Assembly (NCBI GenBank): GCA_900546215.1
Contig: URCD01000020.1
Span: forward strand, 1 to 27,464
Direction: 5' to 3'
Origin: an uncultured Eubacteriales bacterium
GTDB lineage: Bacteria > Bacillota > Clostridia > Lachnospirales > Anaerotignaceae
DNA: 27,464 nt
Under the pieces are notes generated by a model. The model was given only the letters and a program-made list of their open reading frames with translations, did not search any database and was not told the DNA's origin. A program made the position numbers and the translations under genes. Of the stretch, positions 6,948-14,245 are shown one piece after another. Within the stretch, counting starts at the first letter, position 1. The number at the start of each line of letters is the position of its first letter.

Positions 6948-7204
6948 TTCTTGACCTCCTTTCTTTTCGGACCACTGCCGCGACGGCGAATGTTTTCCTG
7001 GTAGGTTCTTTGTGCCAGTACCGGATCATAGGCCGGTCGCTGGTTCTGATCCAGTTTCCCAGTCGCGCCGCGTTTCAGTTCGACATACAGTGTTCGAAGG
7101 GCGACGCCCACTTCGTCAGAAATGTCGGAAATGGACATTCCTTTCGCGTACAGGGCCGCGATTTTCTTTCTGTTGTCGAAGGTGATAGACTTATAAACTG
7201 CCAC
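6944..7204 (-). CDS. HTH-domain phage protein, 86 aa
   Basis: Starts with GTG at 7204 behind GGAGCGTGAGAAC. Residues 10-46 form a helix-turn-helix of the IS30/resolvase type: RKKIAALYAKGMSISDISDEV, then GVALRTLYVELKRG. The remainder is basic and without known domain. This is a small DNA-binding protein, perhaps an early regulator of this operon, but not a full transposase since no catalytic domain follows. Its stop overlaps the membrane-protein start (ATGA). Confidence 0.7.
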   Translation of the reverse strand: MAVYKSITFDNRKKIAALYAKGMSISDISDEVGVALRTLYVELKRGATGKLDQNQRPAYDPVLAQRTYQENIRRRGSGPKRKEVKK

Positions 7205-7232
7205 GTTCTCACGCTCCTTTCTGCTTGCGGCC

Positions 7233-7505
7233 TTATAACCACGTATCGCCCTTGTCAGGATCGCCGTTGACCTGTTTAATGTTTGGGTCGAAGATTACGA
7301 CGAAACGGTCTTCGTAAAACTTTTCAGAAATGACGGTTACTTCCCACAGGATATTCCAGTCTGTCAGTGTTCGGATCAGGTCCACAGCGAATTCCGCTTC
7401 CACGATTTCGCCGTCGGTGCTGACCAGAACTATATTCTTCGCTCTGCGTTTGTTAGTTGCGACGACGATTCTTTCAAGCATTTTTCTAATAGTCATTTTC
7501 TTCAT
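7233..7505 (-). CDS. First gene of the phage operon, hypothetical 90 aa
   Basis: I prefer the ATG at 7505, which has ACGGAGGACC 6-8 bases upstream and lies just after a hairpin with a T-run. The frame stays open to a GTG at 7580, through that hairpin, but without a good site there. The protein begins with a basic helix (MKKMTIRKMLERIVVATNKRRAKN) followed by beta-like strands (IVLVSTDGEIVEAEF; WEVTVISEKFYEDRFVVIFD). No family recognised. As the promoter-proximal gene it may be expressed very early. Confidence 0.6.
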   Translation of the reverse strand: MKKMTIRKMLERIVVATNKRRAKNIVLVSTDGEIVEAEFAVDLIRTLTDWNILWEVTVISEKFYEDRFVVIFDPNIKQVNGDPDKGDTWL

Positions 7506-7521
7506 TTTTAGGGTCCTCCGT

Positions 7522-7565
7522 GGTAAAAAAATAAGTTGCGAAGGCTCATTTGAACCTTGCAACTT
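7522..7565 (-). terminator. Hairpin plus T-run upstream of the first phage gene (terminator or attenuator)
   Basis: Read on the minus strand, AAGTTGCAAGG pairs with CCTTCGCAACTT (one bulged base) around a 10-base loop and is followed by ATTTTTTTACC. This is the form of an intrinsic terminator. No minus-strand gene lies upstream to be terminated, so a leader attenuator for the phage operon is possible. Confidence 0.6.
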
Positions 7566-7606
7566 AATACTACTCCTCACAGTTTATGAAAAGATGAACA
7601 AAAACA

Positions 7607-7635
7607 GTTGACACATGCTGGGATAAATGATATAC
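7607..7635 (+). promoter_or_regulatory. Promoter of infC-rpmI-rplT
   Basis: TTGACA and TATACT separated by exactly 17 bases, an almost perfect housekeeping promoter, about 150 bases before the infC start. Confidence 0.85.
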
Positions 7636-7639
7636 TATC

Positions 7640-7785
7640 TCAGGTAACAAAGAAGAAGTATCCACTTCTCACCTTACGGCAATTAGGCTGATAGGGTTAA
7701 TACTTTTGATAAACCTATGGTTTTCTGCGTATTAAAGTGGATAGTTCTCTATCCACTCTTTTTATTGTATCGGAGGTGCTTAACC
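7640..7785 (+). promoter_or_regulatory. infC leader with transcription attenuator (L20-type ribosomal leader)
   Basis: The leader contains a strong intrinsic terminator (AGTGGATAG-TTCT-CTATCCACT then CTTTTTATT, 7736-7766). An earlier TATCCACT (7659-7666) can pair with AGTGGATA, so the two structures exclude each other. Between them another hairpin is possible (ATAGGGTT with AAACCTAT). Firmicute infC operons are commonly controlled by ribosomal protein L20 binding such a leader. The location and architecture fit; assignment to a named RNA family is inferred. Confidence 0.7.
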
Positions 7786-8292
7786 ATTACTGAATTAATG
7801 ATTAATGAACAAATCAGAGATAAGGAAGTAAGACTTATCAGCGAGACGGGCGAACAGCTTGGCATAGTATCAGGCAAAGAGGCGCAAAAGCTCGCGGACG
7901 AGAAAAAATTAGATCTCGTAAAAATTGCGCCAACTGCTAAACCACCTGTGTGCCGTATAATGGACTATGGCAAGTATAAGTTTGATCAGGCTAAAAAAGA
8001 AAAAGAGGCCCGTAAAAGACAAAAAACCATAGAGACTAAGGAATTACGTCTTTCGCCCAGCATTGATGACCATGATATTCAGGTTAAGGTTAAGAAAGCA
8101 ATTGAATTCCTTAAAAATGGGGATAAAGTTAAAGTAAGTATTCGTTTCAGAGGGCGTGAGCTTGGACGTACAAGCGGCGGTGAGGCGATTCTTGAGAGCT
8201 TTGCAAATTCCGTAGCGGAATACGGAGTAGTTGATAAACCTGCGAAAATGGAGGCTAGGAGCCTTGTTATGTTCCTTGCTCCCAAATCATAA
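7786..8292 (+). CDS. infC: Translation initiation factor IF-3, ATT start
   Basis: A 168-aa IF-3, which binds the 30S subunit and checks the start codon. The N-domain has INEQIRDKEVRLISETGEQLG and the C-domain has RGREL and AKMEARSLVMFLAPK, all diagnostic. I assign the start to ATT at 7786 because GGAGGT lies 8 bases before it. The first downstream ATG (7798) would be 20 bases from the site. AUU starts in infC allow IF-3 to repress its own translation in E. coli and are conserved in Bacillus. It is the first gene of the infC-rpmI-rplT operon, behind an attenuated leader. Confidence 0.95.
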   Translation: MTELMINEQIRDKEVRLISETGEQLGIVSGKEAQKLADEKKLDLVKIAPTAKPPVCRIMDYGKYKFDQAKKEKEARKRQKTIETKELRLSPSIDDHDIQVKVKKAIEFLKNGDKVKVSIRFRGRELGRTSGGEAILESFANSVAEYGVVDKPAKMEARSLVMFLAPKS

Positions 8293-8324
8293 TTACTTAA
8301 ACGCGATTAAGGAGGAAATTTAAA

Positions 8325-8525
8325 ATGCCTAAATTAAAAACGAAAAAAGCTGCAGCAAAACGCTACAGATTAACAGGAACAGGAAAAGTTAAAAGAAATA
8401 AATCAAATACACAGCATATCCTTGGCAAAAAGTCTACTAAGAGAAAAAGAAATCTTAGAAAAGCAACAACAGCCGATAAGACTGTAGTGAAGACAATCAA
8501 AAAGAAATTAATTCCGTACGCATAA
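8325..8525 (+). CDS. rpmI: 50S ribosomal protein L35
   Basis: 66 aa, very basic, starting MPKLKTKKAAAKRYRLTGTGKVKRNK and containing HILGKKSTKRKR, the L35 signature. The ribosome binding site AAGGAGG lies 8 bases upstream of the ATG. It sits between infC and rplT, as in nearly all bacteria, and would be co-transcribed from the infC promoter. Length is normal for the family. Confidence 0.97.
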   Translation: MPKLKTKKAAAKRYRLTGTGKVKRNKSNTQHILGKKSTKRKRNLRKATTADKTVVKTIKKKLIPYA

Positions 8526-8551
8526 GACCAAGGATAAGGAGGATTTGAATA

Positions 8552-8905
8552 ATGGCTAGAGTTAAAGGCGCATTAAACGCAAGAAAAAAACATAAAAAAG
8601 TATTAAAATTAGCAAGAGGATACAGAGGAGCAAGATCAAAACAGTACAGAGTTGCTAAGCAGTCTGTTATGAAGGCAATGAGCTATGCATTTGCTGGAAG
8701 AAAACAGACAAAGAGAGAATACAGAGCTCTCTGGATTACAAGAATTAACGCTGTAGCAAGAAAGTATGATATTTCTTACAGCCAGCTTATGCATGGCTTA
8801 AAGCTTGCTGAGGTTAACATCAACAGAAAAATGCTTGCTGACCTTGCCGTTAGCGATGAAGCTGCATTTGCTAAGCTTGTTGACACAGCAAAGGCTAAGC
8901 TGTAA
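8552..8905 (+). CDS. rplT: 50S ribosomal protein L20
   Basis: 117 aa, starting MARVKGALNARKKHKKVLKLA and containing ARGYRGARSKQYR and ALWITRINAVAR, which identify L20. It is an early 23S rRNA assembly protein and the likely regulator of its own operon through the infC leader. AAGGAGG precedes the ATG. A strong hairpin terminator follows directly. Confidence 0.97.
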   Translation: MARVKGALNARKKHKKVLKLARGYRGARSKQYRVAKQSVMKAMSYAFAGRKQTKREYRALWITRINAVARKYDISYSQLMHGLKLAEVNINRKMLADLAVSDEAAFAKLVDTAKAKL

Positions 8906-8916
8906 TTTAAAATATT

Positions 8917-8947
8917 AAAGACCTGATTAAATCAGGTCTTTTTTTTA
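8917..8947 (+). terminator. Terminator after rplT, likely shared with the convergent hydrolase gene
   Basis: AAAGACCTGAT and ATCAGGTCTTT form a stem with a three-base loop, followed by eight T. On the other strand the same stem is followed by AATATTTT, and the convergent gene's stop codon overlaps the T-run, so it may work both ways. Confidence 0.9.
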
Positions 8948-9490
8948 TTTGACAATTTTAGATATGGCCTTAAAATGAGGAGTTCCCGCCGCATAGGTAA
9001 GTTCAAACAGTATGGCTTCAGCGCTTGTTATTAATGTCCCTTCACACATTGCTCTTTTTATGGTAGTGTCTTTGTCACTGACCTTTCTTGAGGCAATACA
9101 GTCTTCAACTAGAATTACATTATACCCCATAGCCTTCAAATCAATAACGCTTTGAAGTACACATACATGAGCCTCAACACCGCATACAATTATATTTTTT
9201 CTTCCCAGTGCTTTTACCGCTGAATTAATTTCTTCAGTAGAAAGTCCGCTGAAGGTAAGCTTTTCATACGGCTTATAGCTGTCTCCCATACATTCTGCAA
9301 TTTCTGGCACAGTCGAACCTAAGCCCTTTGTATACTGTTCTGTAACAATCATAGGTATTTCAAGCTCCTTAAGGCCCTTAAGAAGTTTTTTGGAATTGTC
9401 CATCAGATTATCAAGACCGCTCATGGCTGGAAGCAGCTTCTCCTGATAGTCAACTACAAGAACTGCTGTATCATTTGCATTAATTCTCAT
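8945..9490 (-). CDS. Isochorismatase-family cysteine hydrolase
   Basis: 181 aa from the ATG at 9490, with AGAGGAG 9 bases upstream. An ATG at 9499 touches the binding site and is unlikely. The catalytic triad of the family is visible: Asp14 (VLVVDYQEKL), Lys77 (PYEKLTFSG) and Cys110 (GVEAHVCVLQS), with the cis-peptide-type VCGVEAH loop. Relatives hydrolyse isochorismate, nicotinamide or similar amides; nothing here fixes the substrate. No NAD or siderophore genes are adjacent. It has its own promoter (9525-9553). Confidence 0.85.
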   Translation of the reverse strand: MRINANDTAVLVVDYQEKLLPAMSGLDNLMDNSKKLLKGLKELEIPMIVTEQYTKGLGSTVPEIAECMGDSYKPYEKLTFSGLSTEEINSAVKALGRKNIIVCGVEAHVCVLQSVIDLKAMGYNVILVEDCIASRKVSDKDTTIKRAMCEGTLITSAEAILFELTYAAGTPHFKAISKIVK

Positions 9491-9524
9491 AAAGCTCATC
9501 TCCTCTAAAATAATTGGTAGGACA

Positions 9525-9553
9525 ATTATATCATAGCTGATTAAAATTTACAA
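9525..9553 (-). promoter_or_regulatory. Promoter of the isochorismatase-like gene
   Basis: On the minus strand TTGTAA and TATAAT are 17 bases apart, with an extended TG element before the -10. Confidence 0.65.
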
Positions 9554-9559
9554 TATAAT

Positions 9560-9595
9560 AAGGACAGACAAAAACTATTCTGTCTGTCCTTTATA
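9560..9595 (-). terminator. Terminator of the aminotransferase gene
   Basis: AAGGACAGACA and TGTCTGTCCTT form an 11-bp stem around a 10-base loop, just after the aminotransferase stop. The tail TTATTATATT is a weak T-run. Confidence 0.75.
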
Positions 9596-10777
9596 TTAGT
9601 AGTTTCCGTTTTTAACAAGGGATGCCTTGGCTTTAAGCGTGGATAGCCTGTTAAGTGCCTCATAAAGGGTGTCATCATTTTTAGCAAAATGAAATCTAAT
9701 ATAGTTATTTACATCCTCATGGAAGAAACTTGACCCAGGTACGGCACCGACACCAACTTCTCTGGCAAGCCATTCACAGAATTTTACGTCATTTTTTACT
9801 CCGAACTCTGAAGTGTCTACGAGAACATAGTAAGCTCCTTGGGGGTCATTATAGTTCAGACCAAGGTCTTTAAGACCATTAATAAATATATCTTTTTTGC
9901 CCTGATAAACGTTCAGGAAATCCCTATAATAATCGTCTCCAAGTTCAAGCGCTGTAACAACTGTCTCCATAAGTGGATGCGCGGCACCAACCGTGAGAAA
10001 ATCATGGACTTTTTTAGCGACATCAATAATTTTTTCAGGGGCAAAAATATAGCCGAGACGCCACCCGGTTATTGAGTATGTTTTAGAAAGAGAGCTGCAT
10101 GTAATTGTACGCTCAAACATGCCGGGAAGATTTGCAAAGTATATGTGCTTATTAGGTTCATATACAATATGCTCATAAACCTCGTCAGTAATTACAAAGG
10201 TGTCATACTTCTCAGCAAAATCAGCAATTATTTTAAGCTCGTCAAGTGTAAACACCTTACCGCATGGATTTGATGGATTACAGAGTATTATAGCCTTAGG
10301 ATGCTGTTTAAAGGCCGCCTCAAGAACATCCGGATCAAATGTAAATTCCGGAGGGTTAAGAGGTATGTAAATTGGGTCAGCTCCTGTCAAAATAGCATCC
10401 GCTCCGTAATTTTCATAAAAAGGCGAAAATACAATAACCTTATCTCCAATGTTGCATACGGTCATCATTGCGCACATCATGGCTTCCGTACTGCCGCATG
10501 TAACAAGTATATTTGTATCAGGATTAAGCTTCGTACCGGTAAAATGTTCATGCTTTTTAGCAAGCGCTTCACGCATTCGCTGAGAACCCCATGTAATTGC
10601 ATACTGATGATAATCTTCATAGGCTACCTCTGTCATTCGGTCCATAAGTACTTTAGGCGGGTCAAAATCAGGAAAGCCCTGTGATAAATTGATTGCGTTA
10701 TTCTCAAGAGATATACGCGTCATCTTTCTTATAAGAGATTCTGTGAATGTGTCAGTTCTGTTGCTTAAGCTAGGCAT
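9596..10777 (-). CDS. PLP-dependent class I/II aminotransferase
   Basis: 393 aa from the ATG at 10777, with AAGGAGG upstream. The frame extends further to 10963, but that part is hydrophobic, AT-rich leader sequence and is discarded. Fold-type I landmarks are NLSQGFPDFDPP at the N-terminus, CNPSNPCGK near 167-174, VITDEVYEH near 195, and the PLP lysine K232 in SSLSKTYSITGWRLGY. Such enzymes interconvert amino and keto acids. The sequence resembles the aspartate/methionine/kynurenine aminotransferase group, but the substrate is not decided. It is transcribed alone, divergent from the AhpD-like gene. Confidence 0.88.
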   Translation of the reverse strand: MPSLSNRTDTFTESLIRKMTRISLENNAINLSQGFPDFDPPKVLMDRMTEVAYEDYHQYAITWGSQRMREALAKKHEHFTGTKLNPDTNILVTCGSTEAMMCAMMTVCNIGDKVIVFSPFYENYGADAILTGADPIYIPLNPPEFTFDPDVLEAAFKQHPKAIILCNPSNPCGKVFTLDELKIIADFAEKYDTFVITDEVYEHIVYEPNKHIYFANLPGMFERTITCSSLSKTYSITGWRLGYIFAPEKIIDVAKKVHDFLTVGAAHPLMETVVTALELGDDYYRDFLNVYQGKKDIFINGLKDLGLNYNDPQGAYYVLVDTSEFGVKNDVKFCEWLAREVGVGAVPGSSFFHEDVNNYIRFHFAKNDDTLYEALNRLSTLKAKASLVKNGNY

Positions 10778-11079
10778 ATGGAAGTTCCTCCTTGTTGTTT
10801 CCTTAGATAAATTTTTATGCTCGTAAATTCCGAGCAACATGGTTGATATAATAACACATTTGTCAAGATAAGTAAAGAGTATTATTGATAAAATAGATAG
10901 CTGGCTATAATTTTTTTCTATAACAGTAATATGCAATAAAATATAAATACTGTTTTTGTACAAATAGGATAAATTTGAAATTCTTAAAAAAATAAAATTG
11001 TTTATTAAAATTCAGTATGTTATAATATGCGAAATAAGTTGTATAAATATAAACTAACAGACAATAGGGAGGGTGCAAG
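10778..11079. promoter_or_regulatory. Divergent intergenic region with two promoters and an inverted repeat
   Basis: Contains a leftward promoter (TTTACT-17-TATTAT, 10848-10876) and a rightward one (TTGTTT-17-TATAAT, 10998-11026). Between them lies AACAGTA ... TACTGTT (10922-10954), a 7-bp inverted repeat that could be an operator. A small hairpin (TGCTCG/CGAGCA, 10818-10836) is in the aminotransferase leader and has no T-run. No gene is seen here. Confidence 0.5.
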
Positions 11080-11679
11080 ATGGCATTAGAATTTGATGAA
11101 CAATTATCATTGCTTCAAAAACCAAGTAAGGAAGAAATGACCCAGGAAGAATTTGAGCTTTTTGAGAAGAATGTTGATACAATGAATGAAAACTGGGGTT
11201 TTATCAATAATCTTTTTAAGATACTGCCTTTAAACGCAAAACAGTACGTTGGATTCCTTGATTTCAAAGCTTCCTTATTTACTCCTGAAACATGTTATTT
11301 GAGTAATGCGGATAAAGAAATGATTGGCGTTGTAGTATCTACTGTGAATTGCTGTTCCTATTGCCTTACAACACATGGAGATGCTTTAAGGGGATATACA
11401 GGAGACCCGGAATGGTGCGATAAGCTTACATATAATTACCGTTCTGCCGAAATGACTCCTAAACAGAGAGCACTTTGTGATTATGCATGGTTTGTAACCG
11501 CACACCCTCAGGAAATTGACAAAGACCAGATAGAAAAACTTCGTGCCGTTGGCTTTGACGACCATGAAATTCTGGAAGCAGCATATGTAGCTGGATTTTT
11601 CAATTATACAAACAGATGGGTAAGTACAATTAAGCCTTTGGCAAATGAAGGACATTTCTATCATAATAGAGAAAAATAA
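11080..11679 (+). CDS. AhpD-like / carboxymuconolactone decarboxylase family protein
   Basis: 199 aa. Residues 77-100 (ADKEMIGVVVSTVNCCSYCLTTHG) carry the AhpD-like core: Glu80, Cys92-x2-Cys95 and His99, which relay thiol-disulfide exchange in the family. The second half is a helical repeat ending near a Tyr/Trp-rich segment. Length and motif fit the peroxidase-related subgroup. A redox or peroxide role is inferred from the family. AGGGAGG lies about 7 bases before the ATG. The gene has its own promoter and terminator, so it is monocistronic. Confidence 0.8.
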   Translation: MALEFDEQLSLLQKPSKEEMTQEEFELFEKNVDTMNENWGFINNLFKILPLNAKQYVGFLDFKASLFTPETCYLSNADKEMIGVVVSTVNCCSYCLTTHGDALRGYTGDPEWCDKLTYNYRSAEMTPKQRALCDYAWFVTAHPQEIDKDQIEKLRAVGFDDHEILEAAYVAGFFNYTNRWVSTIKPLANEGHFYHNREK

Positions 11680-11699
11680 TAAATACTGATCAATTGTGA

Positions 11700-11729
11700 A
11701 GAGGGACTGCAAAGTCCCTCTATTTTATT
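11700..11729 (+). terminator. Terminator after the AhpD-like gene
   Basis: AGAGGGACT-GCAA-AGTCCCTCT is a perfect 9-bp stem followed by ATTTTATT. Confidence 0.85.
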
Positions 11730-11808
11730 GATACATAATTTTTACACAAATTTTTCTTATATTACAAAAAGTTTTATAAAACTATATTTGTAAGAAATTC
11801 TTAATATA

Positions 11809-11837
11809 TTGATAATTATATTCTTATTGATTATTAT
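11809..11837 (+). promoter_or_regulatory. Promoter of the large SLH protein gene
   Basis: TTGATA and TATTAT are 17 bases apart, giving a leader of about 115 bases. A CGTTTT/AAAACG hairpin (about 11924-11943) stands just before the ribosome binding site. The rest of the AT-rich gap 11730-11958 shows nothing else. Confidence 0.55.
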
Positions 11838-11958
11838 CTCGAATTTGATTAAAATAATAATAAGGTGTAAAAGAATGCTTTGTTTTTTTATGCTTTTTAT
11901 TCAGACAGTTAAAATTATAAGCGTTTTATGTTATTAAAACGATAAGGAGGAAATGATT

Positions 11959-14148
11959 GTGAAGAAATCTTTTGTAGCTATATTTTCAGCTGCTGCGATT
12001 GCTGTTTCCAGTCTTGGAAGCACAATAGCGTATGGCTCGGTATTCGCCGATATAAATGATGTCCCCTGGAGCGGTGCGGTAACTTATATTGATGAAGCCT
12101 ATAGCCTTGGCCTTATGGCTGGATATGTAGAAAATAACCAGCGTTACTGTAAGCCTAAAAATAATGTTACATATTGTGAAGCGGTTCAGCTTATGTATGC
12201 AATAATGAGTTCACACTCTGGAACATCTGTAAACTCATCTGTAGTGACTAAGTGGACAAGCACTATGGCGGCAAACAATATACCTTCATGGGCATATAAT
12301 GCTGTTGCATATGCGCTTGAAAACTCAATTTTAACACAGAACGATATTTCTATATTTATATCTTCAAGCTCAAACCAGAACTATGCAAAACGTGAGGACG
12401 TAGCAGTTATTTTTGGTAAGGCTTTAGCAAAGGTTTACAGCCTTGCTTCAAATCCTACAGTTTCATATGCAGATAAAGACAAGGTTGCAACAACATCTGT
12501 ACCTTACCTCGAGTTGCTTAACAGACTTAATATAATGGTTGGAGATTCAAATAATAACTTTAACCCTAAGGTTAATATCAACCGTGCTGAGATGTCAGTA
12601 CTTGTTACAAAAGCGTATAATACACTTAAAGGAAATACAAACACAAATACAAACACACCGTCTGGTGCGGTAACACAATACTCAGGTAAAGTCAGTGAAA
12701 AAACAAGCTCAGGCTCAGGATATTCAATCACTGTTACAAACAGCGGTAAATCTAATACATTTACTACAACCTCGGCAACAAAAGTAACAGACGCTAACAG
12801 CAAATCAACAACAGTTGATAAAATTGGAACTGGTGACTCAATTGTTGCGGTATGCAGCGGAGGAATAGCTACTGCTATTATAATTATGTCACAGAATTCA
12901 GAATCAACAAATTCAGTTAAGGGTACCATTAACTCTGTTTCCACATCAAAGATAGCTATTATATCCAGTGGAAAAACTAAAGAATATAAGATAGATGATG
13001 AAGACATCACTGTAACAATTGACGGAAGCAACAGTTCATTGTCTAGCCTTGTAAGTAAATTTAAAGGAAGCAATAATTTTTCAGCAACTGTATACCTTGA
13101 TTCCGATGATATTGTTACAAAGATAGTGGCTACAAAAGGTAAAAGCAGTGACGGAGACTATGATGATGAGGCAATCAAGAGCATAACATCAAGTAAGATT
13201 AAACTTTACGGTGGAGACGATATAGATTTGCCTGATGATACAGATGACGTAACAACTGTAGAAATTGACGGTGATGATGATTATGACTTTGATGATCTTG
13301 AGAAAAAGTTTAAAAACCTTGATGATGATGAACAGATGATTGTGAAAGACTATACTACTAGGAGTGGTGAACTTAGGACTATTAAAGTTAAGATAGATGA
13401 TTTAGATAAGAGTTCTAGCTCATCTGCAGACGGAACTGGACTTGTTAAATCTATTTCATCTACAAAGGTTAAATTGAATGATGGAAACTCTTATGATTTC
13501 CCAGATGACGAAGACGATGTAACAATGAAATTTGATGGAGAAAAATATACTGATTTAGACGATTTTGTAAGCGATATAGATAAGAAACTTGACAAAGATA
13601 AATCGGTATATGTTGAAATGACTATTAAGAGCAAAGAGATTACAAAAATAACAGCTACTACTTGTAAGACAGTCGAAGATGAAGAAATTGAAGAGATAAA
13701 CACTTCGAAAAAGAGAATTACAGTTGACGGCGATGACTATACTTATACATCTTCAACAAAGGTTTCCGTTAAAGATGGAAATAGTTCAATCACAAGTATG
13801 TCAAAACTTGTTACTGCTATTGATGATAATGGAAAAACAATTGAAGTCACTTTAGTTTTAGATGATGATGATAATGTTATAATTGTAACTGGAAATGTAA
13901 CAGAAATTGAAGATGCGTTAATTAAAACTTATGAACATAAATCTTCAGCTTCTAGTTCATATATTGTTTTGAAATCTTCTTCAGCAAAGTATTATTTCAC
14001 TAACAGTACAGATTTTAATAGCAAAGGTGATTATACAGATAGAAGTGATCTTGACGAAGCTGTGAATGAGGATGAAGAGGACGTAATTGTAACAATTACA
14101 TTAGATGATGATGGAAAAATAGATGAAATTAGAGCCGATAAAGATTAA
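11959..14148 (+). CDS. Exported SLH-domain protein with six tandem beta-type repeats
   Basis: 729 aa starting at GTG 11959, with AAGGAGG 8 bases upstream; an ATG at 11953 is too close to the site. A signal peptide covers about residues 1-26 (KKSFVAIFSAAAIAVSSLGS). Three SLH domains span about 28-80, 106-160 and 168-222, and should bind secondary cell-wall polymer. After an Asn/Thr linker come six divergent repeats of 70-80 residues (12673 to 14139). Each follows the pattern I-ss-KI-l-g, a DD-V-idG turn, then VTlDDdgkIteI. The repeats are rich in Asp/Ser and may bind calcium. It is a cell-surface protein of unknown task. Confidence 0.85.
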   Translation: MKKSFVAIFSAAAIAVSSLGSTIAYGSVFADINDVPWSGAVTYIDEAYSLGLMAGYVENNQRYCKPKNNVTYCEAVQLMYAIMSSHSGTSVNSSVVTKWTSTMAANNIPSWAYNAVAYALENSILTQNDISIFISSSSNQNYAKREDVAVIFGKALAKVYSLASNPTVSYADKDKVATTSVPYLELLNRLNIMVGDSNNNFNPKVNINRAEMSVLVTKAYNTLKGNTNTNTNTPSGAVTQYSGKVSEKTSSGSGYSITVTNSGKSNTFTTTSATKVTDANSKSTTVDKIGTGDSIVAVCSGGIATAIIIMSQNSESTNSVKGTINSVSTSKIAIISSGKTKEYKIDDEDITVTIDGSNSSLSSLVSKFKGSNNFSATVYLDSDDIVTKIVATKGKSSDGDYDDEAIKSITSSKIKLYGGDDIDLPDDTDDVTTVEIDGDDDYDFDDLEKKFKNLDDDEQMIVKDYTTRSGELRTIKVKIDDLDKSSSSSADGTGLVKSISSTKVKLNDGNSYDFPDDEDDVTMKFDGEKYTDLDDFVSDIDKKLDKDKSVYVEMTIKSKEITKITATTCKTVEDEEIEEINTSKKRITVDGDDYTYTSSTKVSVKDGNSSITSMSKLVTAIDDNGKTIEVTLVLDDDDNVIIVTGNVTEIEDALIKTYEHKSSASSSYIVLKSSSAKYYFTNSTDFNSKGDYTDRSDLDEAVNEDEEDVIVTITLDDDGKIDEIRADKD
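12673..14139 (+). repeat. Six tandem protein repeats in the SLH protein
   Basis: Approximate units are 12673-12891, 12913-13137, 13168-13398, 13438-13665, 13681-13893 and 13906-14139. The third and fourth are most alike (SSKIKLYGGDDIDLPDD against SSTKVKLNDGNSYDFPDD). The DNA itself is diverged, so these are old duplications. Confidence 0.7.
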
Positions 14149-14159
14149 CTAAAAAGCTA

Positions 14160-14210
14160 AAACAGATTGTCACCATATTTTAAAATATGGTTGACAATCT
14201 GTTTTTTTAT
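14160..14210 (+). terminator. Terminator of the large SLH gene, overlapping the birA promoter
   Basis: AACAGATTGTCA pairs with TGACAATCTGTT, with an inner CCATATTTT/AAAATATGG stem, followed by seven T. Confidence 0.88.
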
Positions 14211-14219
14211 TGCTATCAT
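14191..14219 (+). promoter_or_regulatory. Promoter of birA-bioY embedded in the preceding terminator
   Basis: TTGACA is part of the terminator's right arm, and TATCAT follows after exactly 17 bases. No convincing BirA-type operator palindrome could be picked out by eye. Confidence 0.65.
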
Positions 14220-14245
14220 GTACCAAACATAAGGAGTGATACATA

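Larger units (their letters stand above)
1..7565 (-). mobile_element. Partial prophage/phage early region (recombination and replication module)
   Basis: Sixteen minus-strand genes without real gaps, many overlapping by 1 to 8 bases, include recognisable phage functions: a Rad52-like annealing protein, Gp157, a replisome organiser, a DnaC-type loader and RusA. Base composition is clearly richer in G and C than the DNA after 7,600. The right limit is placed between the first phage gene (start 7505) and the infC promoter (7607), so the exact end is inferred. No integrase, repressor, terminase or capsid gene lies in the window, and no att core can be identified without the other end. It could be an integrated prophage or another integrated phage-derived element. 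Confidence 0.85.

Noticed and set aside
6703..7029. A 108-codon minus-strand frame overlapping the HTH and membrane-protein genes
   Set aside because: No ribosome site and unnatural Arg/Gly/Asn-rich sequence. Only its last codons are of interest, as a possible -1 frame ending for the membrane protein.
6944..7204. Transposase, because of the IS30-like HTH
   Set aside because: Only 86 aa with no catalytic domain, no inverted repeats around it, and it sits in a coupled phage operon.
7522..7610. A phage attachment core sequence
   Set aside because: Identification needs the matching repeat at the other end of the element, which is outside the window.
10778..10963. N-terminal extension of the aminotransferase, hydrophobic and possibly a membrane anchor
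   Set aside because: It would cross the promoter and leader, lacks a ribosome site, and the ATG at 10777 has an excellent one.
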